Source of the DNA: DASSUW01 sp963759375
Lineage (GTDB): Bacteria > Actinomycetota > Thermoleophilia > Solirubrobacterales > Solirubrobacteraceae
Assembly: GCA_963759375.1 (NCBI GenBank)
Contig: CAVWYY010000002.1
Coordinates: 558,001-622,000, forward strand
DNA length: 64,000 nt
Direction of reading: 5' to 3'
Shown here: positions 1 through 6,820 of the stretch, piece after piece
How positions within the stretch are numbered: the stretch's first letter is position 1
Layout: each line of letters opens with the position of its first letter
The notes under the pieces: generated by a model
Database searches by the model: none
What the model saw: only the letters and a program-made list of their open reading frames with translations
Told to the model about the DNA's origin: nothing
Translations under genes and position numbers: made by a program

Positions 1-1
1 G

Positions 2-880
2 GCGGCGGCAGTGGCGCCGTCGGTAGCGCTCGGGAGGCATGAGAAGAGCCGTGCGGCCGGGAGCTCGGTGCCGCGCAACCGTCGCGGCATCCAGCTGTAC
101 ACGATGCGCGAGAAGATGAAGACGCAGGCCGACGCGCGGAACGTGCTGCGCTTCCTCGGCCGCGCCGGCTACACCGAGGTCGAGACCGCCGGTCATTACG
201 AGTGGACCGCGGCACAGTTCAAGTCCGAGCTCAAGGCCGCCGGCCTGAGGGCCGTCGCGGGCCATGACGGCCCGGACTTCAACTTCCCGGCCAACTGGCA
301 GGACGCCTACAAGGAGACGCTGTCGTACGCCGCCGCGCTGGGCCAGAAGTACACCGGCTGGGCGTGGTTCCCGGGGCCGTACAACGACGTCAACGTCTGG
401 CACGGGCTCGCGGAGAAGTTCAACGAGGCGGGCGAGCTCGCGCGCGAGTACGACCTGCAGTTCTTCTACCACAACCACGACTTCGAGTTCGTGAACAAGC
501 AGGCCGACGGCTCGCCGGTCTACGACATCCTCCTCGAGGAGTGCGACCGGCGGCTCGTCAAGTTCGAGCTCGACCTGTTCTGGATCACCGAGGGCGGCGC
601 CAACGGCGTCGAGTACCTCGGGGACGACCCGTCGCGGTATTTCGCCTACCACGTCAAGGACCACGTGTGGGGCGACCGGCCCGACGAGGCCGACTTCGAG
701 GACGTCGGGCCAGGCATGCTCGACTTCCCGGACCTCTTCGCGGCGGGCGCCGGCCGCGGGCTCGACAAGCACTTCTTCATCGAGCACGACTCGCCGTGGC
801 TCTCGCATCCGGACGACCCGGAGGCGGAGTTCAAGACCGCGCGCGCCGGGATCCAGTATCTGGAGCAGGTGCGCTTCTGA
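2..880 (+). CDS. Sugar phosphate isomerase/epimerase-type TIM barrel protein, 5' truncated
   Basis: Xylose isomerase-like TIM barrel (AP endonuclease family 2 fold). The recognisable domain starts with RRGIQLYTMREKM about residue 25 and runs to the C-terminus. It includes FFYHNHDFEF, ELDLFWITEGG, YHVKDH and the closing FIEHDSPW, which carry the acidic and histidine residues that bind the metal in this family. The frame is open to the window edge and the visible N-terminus (Ala-rich, then Ser/Arg-rich) looks like the end of an export signal, so the true start probably lies upstream and the protein is probably secreted (Tat type is inference). A GTG at 11 is a possible but unlikely start. It converges with pdxT and overlaps its end by 50 bases. 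The substrate is unknown. Confidence 0.8.
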   Translation, partial: AAAVAPSVALGRHEKSRAAGSSVPRNRRGIQLYTMREKMKTQADARNVLRFLGRAGYTEVETAGHYEWTAAQFKSELKAAGLRAVAGHDGPDFNFPANWQDAYKETLSYAAALGQKYTGWAWFPGPYNDVNVWHGLAEKFNEAGELAREYDLQFFYHNHDFEFVNKQADGSPVYDILLEECDRRLVKFELDLFWITEGGANGVEYLGDDPSRYFAYHVKDHVWGDRPDEADFEDVGPGMLDFPDLFAAGAGRGLDKHFFIEHDSPWLSHPDDPEAEFKTARAGIQYLEQVRF

Positions 881-1409
881 GGAAGAGTTCGTGCAGTCTC
901 GTCTCGCCCGCGATCTCGGGGTGGAACGAGATGACGAGCACGTTCCCCTGGCGAACCGCCACGGGATGACCGTCGACGGCGGCGAGGACCTCCACGTCCT
1001 CGCCGCACACGTCGACCCACGGCGCGCGGATGAACACCGCGCGCACCGGCGGGCCGTCGATGCCGGGGATCCGCAGATCGGCCTCGAACGAGCGGATCTG
1101 ACGGCCGAATGCGTTGCGGCGGCACTCGATGTCGAGCACGCCGAGGTGCTTGCGGTCGAGCATGATCATGCCCGCGCAGGTGCCGAACACCGGTGCGCCC
1201 GAGCGGCAGAAGTCGCGCAGCGGCTCGCCGAGCCCCTCGCGCTCGATCCCGAGCGTCATCGTCGTCGACTCGCCGCCGGGGATGACCAGGCCGTCGAGGC
1301 CCTCCAGGTCGGCGGGCACGCGCACCTCGCGGACATCGGCCCCAAGGTCCCGCAGCATCGTTCCGTGGGCCTCGAAGTCGCCCTGGAGCGCCAGGACTCC
1401 GACCAGCAC
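831..1409 (-). CDS. pdxT: PdxT, glutaminase subunit of pyridoxal 5'-phosphate synthase
   Basis: Class I glutamine amidotransferase that releases ammonia from glutamine and passes it to PdxS for cofactor B6 synthesis (DXP-independent route). At 192 residues it has the normal family length. PGGEST is at 44-49, the nucleophile Cys78 lies in GTCAG, and His163/Glu165 in SFHPE complete the triad. Translation starts at a GTG that shares one base with the pdxS stop (TAGTG), so the two subunits are translationally coupled. The last about 17 codons overlap the 3' end of the convergent isomerase gene and form a basic, probably unstructured tail. Confidence 0.96.
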   Translation of the reverse strand: MLVGVLALQGDFEAHGTMLRDLGADVREVRVPADLEGLDGLVIPGGESTTMTLGIEREGLGEPLRDFCRSGAPVFGTCAGMIMLDRKHLGVLDIECRRNAFGRQIRSFEADLRIPGIDGPPVRAVFIRAPWVDVCGEDVEVLAAVDGHPVAVRQGNVLVISFHPEIAGETRLHELFLRSAPAPDTGSRRARS

Positions 1410-2293
1410 TACCAGCCTCGGTTGGCGAGCAGCTGACCCTCTTCGAGCTTCCGGGTCTCGAGCGAGGTCATCGCGGTGCCCAGGCCCTCGGAGGCGCGGG
1501 CGACGCGCACCGGGTCGGCGAAGTGCGTCGTGGCCTCGACGATCGCGCGGGCGCGCGTGGCCGGGTCCTCGGACTTGAAGATGCCCGAGCCGACGAAGTT
1601 GCCCTCGGCGCCCAGCTGCATCATCAGCGCTGCGTCGGCCGGCGTGGCGATCCCGCCGGCGCAGAACAGCACCACGGGCAGCTTGCCGTCGCGCGCGACC
1701 TGGCGCACGAGGTCGAGCGGCGCCTGGTGCTCCTTGGCGGCCGTCGCCAGCTCGGCGTCGTCGAGCACGGTCAGCCGCTTGATCTCACCGCTGATGCGGC
1801 GCATGTGGCGCACGGCCTCGACGATGTCGCCGGTCCCGGCCTCGCCCTTGGAGCGGATCATCGCCGCGCCCTCGGCGATACGCCGCAGCGCCTCGCCCAG
1901 GTTGGTGGCGCCGCACACGAACGGGACCTTGAACTGCCACTTGTCGATGTGGTTGGCCTCGTCCGCGGGCGTGAGGACCTCGGACTCGTCGATGTAGTCG
2001 ATCTCCAGCGCCTCGAGCACCTGCGCCTCGGCGAAGTGGCCGATGCGCGCCTTGGCCATGACGGGGATCGTCACGGCCTCCTGGATGCCCTTGATGAGGA
2101 TGGGGTCCGACATGCGCGCGACGCCACCGTCGCGCCGGATGTCGGCCGGGACGCGTTCGAGCGCCATCACTGCGGCCGCGCCGGCGTCCTCGGCGATCTT
2201 GGCCTGCTCGGCGTCCACGACGTCCATGATCACGCCGCCCTTGAGCATCTCGGCCAGACCGGCCTTGACGCGGAAAGTCGCCTCGTCGCGCAT
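1409..2293 (-). CDS. pdxS: PdxS, PLP synthase lyase subunit
   Basis: Catalyses formation of pyridoxal 5'-phosphate from ribose 5-phosphate, glyceraldehyde 3-phosphate and ammonia delivered by PdxT. Full length (294 residues) with the family landmarks: Asp24, the Schiff-base Lys81 in VMAKARIGHF, and Lys149 in RSKGEAGTG, plus the phosphate-binding region FCAGGIATP. The ATG start lies 16 bases after the stop of a small zinc-ribbon gene on the same strand, and the end overlaps pdxT. This makes a three-gene operon. No PdxR-type regulator is next to it. Confidence 0.97.
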   Translation of the reverse strand: MRDEATFRVKAGLAEMLKGGVIMDVVDAEQAKIAEDAGAAAVMALERVPADIRRDGGVARMSDPILIKGIQEAVTIPVMAKARIGHFAEAQVLEALEIDYIDESEVLTPADEANHIDKWQFKVPFVCGATNLGEALRRIAEGAAMIRSKGEAGTGDIVEAVRHMRRISGEIKRLTVLDDAELATAAKEHQAPLDLVRQVARDGKLPVVLFCAGGIATPADAALMMQLGAEGNFVGSGIFKSEDPATRARAIVEATTHFADPVRVARASEGLGTAMTSLETRKLEEGQLLANRGW

Positions 2294-2309
2294 ACGCGAC
2301 GCAGGATAT

Positions 2310-2459
2310 CTAGTCGGTCCGGAGCGTCAGCTCGGGGTTCGAACCGAACAGGCGGTCACGTAGCGTCCGGCACTCCTGCTCCTCGCGACACTCCGGACAC
2401 GTCGGGTCCGGCTCGTGGCTGGACGCGCCGCAGCGGGGGCAGTCGAGGTGGTCGGGCAC
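2310..2459 (-). CDS. Small zinc-ribbon protein upstream of pdxS
   Basis: A 49-residue reading frame starting at GTG, with CPRCG at 7-11 and CPEC at 21-24, i.e. two CxxC knuckles about 10 residues apart, followed by an acidic, Arg-rich helix-like tail (EEQECRTLRDRLFG). This is the pattern of a four-cysteine zinc ribbon. The DNA encoding it shows codon usage like its neighbours (G/C third positions). It lies just before pdxS on the same strand with a 16-base gap, so it is probably the first gene of the pdx transcript. The function is unknown; the coding call rests on the paired cysteines and the position. Confidence 0.6.
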   Translation of the reverse strand: MPDHLDCPRCGASSHEPDPTCPECREEQECRTLRDRLFGSNPELTLRTD

Positions 2460-2502
2460 GCCATCGACGGTAGCGGCGGCGCGCCGGAAGCGCCCCGGCC
2501 TT

Positions 2503-2976
2503 GTGGATAGTCTCGTCCGGGTGGTCGTGAAGGCCGTCTTCGAGGAGCGCTACTGGTATCCCGACGACGGCGGCCAGGTGTGGCTGGCCGGCTACAGCCT
2601 GGTCGACGACGAGGGGCGCTACCTCGCGCGCGACGCCGCGGAGGTCGTCGCCCGCGGACTGCACGTGACCACGGTGGCCGGCGCGCACCACCGGGCCGAC
2701 GCGCTCGCCGCGGCGCAGGCCGGGCCGGGCGACCGGCTCGAGCTGCGCCGCGACCCGGGCAACGAGCACGACCCGAACGCGATCGAGGTGCTGGCCGGCG
2801 GCGTGGTCATCGGCTTCGTGCCGCGCGATCTGGCGGGCGCGCTGGCGACGGAGATCGACGCCGGAAAGCCGTGGTCGGCGGTGGTCCTGCGCGAACGGCG
2901 GGCCTCCCCGCGCGACCCGCGCACGGGCGTGACGATGCTGCTCGCGCCGGACGTCGAAATCCAGCTGCGCGACTGA
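2503..2976 (+). CDS. HIRAN domain protein
   Basis: A 157-residue protein whose second half is a HIRAN domain, a small beta-rich fold found in DNA-repair ATPases and as free-standing proteins. The landmarks are AGAHHRADAL, LRRDPGNEHDPNAIEV (about 85-100) and VIGFVPRDLAGAL. The first about 50 residues carry a Tyr/Trp-rich segment (ERYWYPDDGGQVW). Known HIRAN domains bind 3' DNA ends in the HLTF context; the role here is unproved. The GTG at 2503 gives the longest frame; GTG codons at 2521 or 2527 give shorter starts that fit homologous N-termini as well. It is divergent from the pdx operon. Confidence 0.75.
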   Translation: MDSLVRVVVKAVFEERYWYPDDGGQVWLAGYSLVDDEGRYLARDAAEVVARGLHVTTVAGAHHRADALAAAQAGPGDRLELRRDPGNEHDPNAIEVLAGGVVIGFVPRDLAGALATEIDAGKPWSAVVLRERRASPRDPRTGVTMLLAPDVEIQLRD

Positions 2977-2990
2977 GTACCATTCGTCAC

Positions 2991-3218
2991 ATGGCCACCG
3001 AGCCCACCGACCTCATCGCTCCCGACGAGACGGCGTTCCGCCTGGAGCTCACGCCCGCGCAGCTGAAGGTCACGCACACCGCGCTGCGGTCGATGCTCAC
3101 CGACTTCGGGCACGACGAGCCCGACGTGCACCGCGTGATCCGCCAGGTGCTCGCCAAGCTGCCGGACGAAGCCAGCATCCGGGCGATCGACCTGGCCGCG
3201 GAGCTGCGCCGCCGCTAG
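2991..3218 (+). CDS. Small conserved-looking protein, function unknown
   Basis: A 75-residue acidic protein starting at ATG 14 bases after the HIRAN gene stop. It reads as a short beta-hairpin (TAFRLELTPAQL) followed by three helices, including TALRSMLTDFGHDEPDVHRVIRQVL and the closing AIDLAAELRRR. It has no cysteines, no membrane segment and no catalytic motif I recognise. The close spacing suggests co-transcription with the HIRAN gene. It could be a small regulatory or accessory subunit, but nothing in the sequence decides that. Confidence 0.65.
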   Translation: MATEPTDLIAPDETAFRLELTPAQLKVTHTALRSMLTDFGHDEPDVHRVIRQVLAKLPDEASIRAIDLAAELRRR

Positions 3219-3315
3219 CGCTACGCTTGGTTCGTCGCGCGGTTCGCGTGTACCGCCCGCCAGGCTTTTCTTCGCTCTACCTGACGAGTGCCGTCAAGAG
3301 CATGAGGAGGCCCGG

Positions 3316-4257
3316 ATGTCCGAGGCTGTCCTGCCCGCTCCCGGGCCCGCCGACATTCAGCCCGTCGAGCACGAGACCCGCGATCGCATCGCAACCGGTC
3401 TCGTCACCGTCGTTCCGATCTTTGCGCTCGGATTCGCCGCCTGGCAGTCCTGGCAGGGGATTCTGCGTCCGCTGGACGTCGCGATCTTCTTCGTCTTCTA
3501 CGTGCTCACGGGCCTCGGTGTGACGGTGGGCTTCCACCGGCTGTTCACACATCGCAGCTTCAAGACGCGGCCGGCCGTGCGCGGCGTGCTCGCGGTCCTC
3601 GGCTCGGTCGCGATCGAGGGCAACGTGATCTCGTGGGTGGCCGATCACCGCAAGCACCACGCGTTCTCGGATCGCCCCGGCGACCCGCACAGCCCGCACG
3701 TCGATCACGGCAGCGGCCTGCGCGGCGAGCTGCGCGGGTTCGCGCACGCGCACATCGGCTGGGTGTTCCGTCACGATCAGCGTGGGTCGCGCGCCCGCTA
3801 CGCGCCGGACCTGCTCCGCGATCCGGTCGTGAGCTTCGTGGACCGAACCTTCGTGGTGTGGGCGGTCGGCGGTCTGCTCCTGCCCTTCGTCGTGGGCGCC
3901 GCGATCGGCGGCACCGTCACCGCCGGGCTCACCGCGCTGCTCTGGGGCGGGCTGGTGCGGCTGTTCGTGCTGCACCACCTCACGTACAGCATCAACTCGA
4001 TCTGTCATGTCTTCGGCCGGCGCCGGTTCGCCACGACCGACGAGTCGCGCAACGTGTTCTGGCTCGCGCTCCCCACGTTCGGAGAGGCATGGCACAACAA
4101 CCACCACGCGTTCCCGACGTCGGCGCGCCACGGACTCCGGCGCTGGGAGCTCGATCCGTCGGCGGCGGTGATCCGCGGCCTCGAGGTCTGCGGCCTCGCG
4201 TGGGACGTCGTGCGCATCAGCCCGGAGCGTCAGCGCGTCAAGCTGCGAGGCGCTTGA
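3316..4257 (+). CDS. Membrane acyl-CoA/acyl-lipid fatty acid desaturase (delta-9 type)
   Basis: Integral membrane di-iron desaturase that introduces a cis double bond into a saturated acyl chain. All three histidine boxes are present: HRLFTH at 74-79, HRKHH at 111-115 and HNNHH at 260-264, with hydrophobic spans at about 28-45, 53-72, 90-106, 178-200 and 203-222. At 313 residues it matches bacterial stearoyl-CoA desaturases. RBS-like GAGGAGG lies just upstream of the ATG (AAGAGCATGAGGAGGCCCGG then ATG). The small membrane protein 4 bases downstream is probably co-transcribed. Its role is membrane fluidity, inferred from the family. Confidence 0.93.
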   Translation: MSEAVLPAPGPADIQPVEHETRDRIATGLVTVVPIFALGFAAWQSWQGILRPLDVAIFFVFYVLTGLGVTVGFHRLFTHRSFKTRPAVRGVLAVLGSVAIEGNVISWVADHRKHHAFSDRPGDPHSPHVDHGSGLRGELRGFAHAHIGWVFRHDQRGSRARYAPDLLRDPVVSFVDRTFVVWAVGGLLLPFVVGAAIGGTVTAGLTALLWGGLVRLFVLHHLTYSINSICHVFGRRRFATTDESRNVFWLALPTFGEAWHNNHHAFPTSARHGLRRWELDPSAAVIRGLEVCGLAWDVVRISPERQRVKLRGA

Positions 4258-4261
4258 ACGG

Positions 4262-4450
4262 GTGCCAGGCCCGCCTCCATGGCAGTTCTTGCTGCGGGCC
4301 GCGATGGTCATCACCGGGCTGGTGCTGCTGCTGATCGTCGACGTGCGCGGCGCGATGTTCTACTTCGCGTGGAGCCTGATCGTCGCCGCGCTGGCGACCG
4401 AGGCGCTGGCCACCCTCGTGTACTGGCAGCGCCAGCGCCGCCGGCGCTGA
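4262..4450 (+). CDS. Small two-helix membrane protein
   Basis: 62 residues from a GTG start 4 bases after the desaturase stop. There are two hydrophobic segments (about 10-28 and 34-52) separated by a short DVRG turn, and the protein ends in a basic WQRQRRRR tail, which suggests both termini are cytoplasmic. No family is recognised. The tight spacing suggests co-expression with the desaturase, perhaps in lipid adaptation, but that is position only. Confidence 0.6.
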   Translation: MPGPPPWQFLLRAAMVITGLVLLLIVDVRGAMFYFAWSLIVAALATEALATLVYWQRQRRRR

Positions 4451-4466
4451 AAACGTATGCGGCTTA

Positions 4467-4490
4467 CTCCCACTCGCGAGCTCGTGGGAG
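4467..4490. terminator. Hairpin between convergent genes, possible bidirectional terminator
   Basis: Inverted repeat with 7-base arms CTCCCAC and GTGGGAG around a 10-base loop, in the 48-base gap between the plus-strand membrane protein and the minus-strand RpiR regulator. There is no long T tract, so it would act as a stem-only terminator typical of high-GC actinobacteria. The call rests on position and symmetry. Confidence 0.5.
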
Positions 4491-4498
4491 CGCCTTGA

Positions 4499-5365
4499 TT
4501 ACTTGAGCTTGAACGCCCTAATGCGATCGTCGTACTGCGCCGCGTCGCGTGAGTAGACGCCGTAGGCCAGCGCCTGGATGAGCGACAGCAGGCCGGCGTG
4601 CGAGCGCACGAAGGCCGGGGAGTTCGACGAGTAGTAGAGCGTGCGCTCGGCGAGCTTGGAGACCTCGGAGAGCGTCGCATCGACGATCGCGAACGTGTGC
4701 GCCTTGCGGTGGCGGGCGATCTTCATCGCGCGGACCACGAGCGGGTGCGGGCGGCCGGCCGACATGCCGATCACCAGCGTGCCCTCGTCGATCCGCCCGA
4801 GCCGCGACAGCGCCTCCTGCGACGGCGACGCGGCGATCTCGGCGCGGATGTCGAGCAACATCAACAGGTGCCGCAGGTAGGAGGCGAAGAAGGCCATCTG
4901 GTCGGTGCCGGCGATGAGGATCCGGTCGGCGGTCGCGATCGCCTCGATCGCTCCCTCGACCTCCGAGCGCGACACCTTGCGCGCCGTCTCCTCCACGTTG
5001 ACGTGGTCGGCGGCCACGGCCTGCTCGAACGGCGTCTGGTCGAGCGAGAACAGCGGCGCGGGCTCGAAACCGTTGGTCTGCGTGGTCCGATGGTGATGCC
5101 GGTACTCCTCCCGCGCCGCCTCCTGCAGCTCTGGGAAGCCCTCGAAGCCCAGCGCCTGCGAGAACCGCACGACGGTCGAGGAGGACGTGCTGGCGCGCCG
5201 GGCGAGCTCCTCGGCGGTGTGGAAGGCGACCTCGTCCAGATGGTCGACGACGTACTGCGCGACGTCCTTCTGCGAGCGGGAGAACTCGTCGAAGCGCGAC
5301 GAGATGTAGGCGGAAAGTGTCTGGTGGCCGCGGGCGGCCGGGGGCATCGTGGCGGTCCTCGGCAT
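4499..5365 (-). CDS. MurR/RpiR family transcriptional regulator (HTH plus SIS)
   Basis: A 288-residue regulator. The N-terminal HTH_6 domain (about residues 18-95) has the SRSQKDVAQYVVDHLDEVAF and STSSSTVVRFSQALGFEGF pattern of the family. The C-terminal SIS domain (about 130-270) contains ADRILIAGTDQM and GTLVIGMSAGRPHPLVV, which bind a sugar phosphate in relatives. The ATG at 5365 fits the family N-terminus; the frame is open further upstream but would run into the rmlC leader. It is divergent from rmlC with about 46 bases between starts, so it may control that promoter or itself. No sugar-catabolic gene adjoins it, so the ligand is unknown. Confidence 0.88.
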   Translation of the reverse strand: MPRTATMPPAARGHQTLSAYISSRFDEFSRSQKDVAQYVVDHLDEVAFHTAEELARRASTSSSTVVRFSQALGFEGFPELQEAAREEYRHHHRTTQTNGFEPAPLFSLDQTPFEQAVAADHVNVEETARKVSRSEVEGAIEAIATADRILIAGTDQMAFFASYLRHLLMLLDIRAEIAASPSQEALSRLGRIDEGTLVIGMSAGRPHPLVVRAMKIARHRKAHTFAIVDATLSEVSKLAERTLYYSSNSPAFVRSHAGLLSLIQALAYGVYSRDAAQYDDRIRAFKLK

Positions 5366-5411
5366 GGCGGAGCGTCTTTCGACGGTCGCCTCGTAACCTC
5401 CTGCCCTCGTT

Positions 5412-5957
5412 ATGCAGCGACTTCCCACTCGCCTGGACGGTCCCGTCCTCCTCGCACCCGCCAAGCACGGTGACGAGCGGGGGTTCTTCATCGAGACCTA
5501 CCGGGCCGACAGCTGGGCCGCCGAGGGCGTGCCGACCGAGTTCGTCCAGGACAACCACTCGCGCTCGCGGCTGGGCACGATCCGCGGGATCCACTTCCAG
5601 ACCCACCCGGGCCAGGGCAAGCTCGTGCGCGTGGCGCGCGGGGCGGTCTACGACGTGGTCGTGGACCTGCGGCGCGGCTCGCCGACCTTCGGCGAGTGGG
5701 AGGGCTTCGAGCTCGACGACGAGAACGCCCACCAGCTCTTCGTCCCGGTCGGGTTCGGCCACGGCTTCTGCGTGACCTCCGAGGTCGCCGACTTCGTCTA
5801 CAAGGTCACGAACTACTACGACGCGGAGACCGAGTCGGGCTTCCGGTTCGATGATCCCGAGGTCGGGATCGCGTGGCCGGACGTCGAGCTCCTGTACTCC
5901 GAGCGCGACCGGACCGCGCCGAAGCTGTCCGAGATCGCCGCCTCGCTGCCGTTTTGA
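5412..5957 (+). CDS. rfbC: dTDP-4-dehydrorhamnose 3,5-epimerase family protein
   Basis: RmlC-type cupin that epimerises C3 and C5 of dTDP-4-keto-6-deoxyglucose on the way to dTDP-rhamnose. The 181-residue length is normal. GDERGFFIETY (about 20-30), QDNHSRS, RGIHFQ with the catalytic His, GHGFCV and YKVTNYYD with the conserved Tyr are all seen. No other rml gene (rmlA, B, D) is in the window, so the pathway assignment rests on this protein alone. A related 3- or 5-epimerase for another nucleotide sugar is possible. The stop overlaps the TTG start of gluQ. Confidence 0.88.
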   Translation: MQRLPTRLDGPVLLAPAKHGDERGFFIETYRADSWAAEGVPTEFVQDNHSRSRLGTIRGIHFQTHPGQGKLVRVARGAVYDVVVDLRRGSPTFGEWEGFELDDENAHQLFVPVGFGHGFCVTSEVADFVYKVTNYYDAETESGFRFDDPEVGIAWPDVELLYSERDRTAPKLSEIAASLPF

Positions 5958-6811
5958 ACGGGCGCTACGCCCCGAGCCCTACCGGCACGCTCCATCTCGG
6001 CAACCTGCGCACGGCGCTGCTCGCGTGGCTGTTCGCGCGGTCGGCCGGCTCGCGGTTCGTGATGCGGATGGAGGACCTCGACACCGGGCGCGTGCGCCCC
6101 GGGATCGCCGAGGAGCAACTCGCCGACCTCGCCGCCGTCGGCGTCGATTGGGACGGCGAGGTCGTGTACCAGTCGCAGCGGCTCGGCCTCTACGCGGAGG
6201 CGACCGAGGCGCTGCGGTCCGCCGGCCGCGTGTACGAGTGCTTCTGCACGCGCGCCGAGATCCGCGAGGCGGCGTCCGCCGCTCACGGCCCGCTGCCCGA
6301 GGGCGCCTACCCCGGCACGTGCCTGCATCTGACCGAGGCCGAGCTGGCCGAGAAGCGCGCGGCGGGTCGGCCGCCGGCGCTGCGCGTGCGGGCCGAGGGC
6401 GAGCGCGTGGCGTTCACCGACCGCCTGCACGGCCCGCAGGAGGGCGTGGTCGACGACTTCGTGATCCGGCGCAACGACGGCGCGCCGGCGTACAACCTGG
6501 CCGTAGTGGTCGACGACGCGGCGCAAGGCGTCGAGGAGGTGGTCCGCGGCGACGACCTGCTCGACTCGACGCCCCGGCAGCTCTTCCTCGCCCGCCTCCT
6601 CGGCGTGGCGGCGCCGCGGTACGCGCACGTCCCGCTCGTGCTCGGGCCCGACGGCGCCCGCCTGGCCAAGCGCCACGGCGGCGTCACGCTGCGGGACGTG
6701 CCCGCAGCGCGGGCGCGCGAGTGGATGGCCGAGACGCTCGGCTCGGACCTCGATCCGGAAACCTTTGTACCTGGACTTCTGCCTCGGGAGGCGACCATCT
6801 GGCGCGGATAA
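5954..6811 (+). CDS. gluQ: Glutamyl-Q tRNA(Asp) synthetase (GluQRS)
   Basis: Truncated glutamyl-tRNA synthetase paralogue that charges glutamate onto queuosine in tRNA(Asp). It holds only the catalytic domain (285 residues, no anticodon-binding domain). The start reads LNGRYAPSPTGTLHLGNLRTA with the HIGH-like HLGN. A zinc site is formed by ECFCTR and YPGTC. The KMSKS-like loop is LAKRHGG near 240. The TTG start overlaps the rmlC stop (TTGA), and no ATG or GTG nearby preserves the family N-terminus. The C-terminus after the loop is short, which is usual for GluQRS. Confidence 0.9.
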   Translation: MNGRYAPSPTGTLHLGNLRTALLAWLFARSAGSRFVMRMEDLDTGRVRPGIAEEQLADLAAVGVDWDGEVVYQSQRLGLYAEATEALRSAGRVYECFCTRAEIREAASAAHGPLPEGAYPGTCLHLTEAELAEKRAAGRPPALRVRAEGERVAFTDRLHGPQEGVVDDFVIRRNDGAPAYNLAVVVDDAAQGVEEVVRGDDLLDSTPRQLFLARLLGVAAPRYAHVPLVLGPDGARLAKRHGGVTLRDVPAARAREWMAETLGSDLDPETFVPGLLPREATIWRG

Positions 6812-6820
6812 GCTGCGCCG

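Noticed and set aside
5412..5957. A complete dTDP-rhamnose operon
   Set aside because: Only rmlC is present; the next gene is gluQ, and no rmlA, rmlB or rmlD lies in the window.
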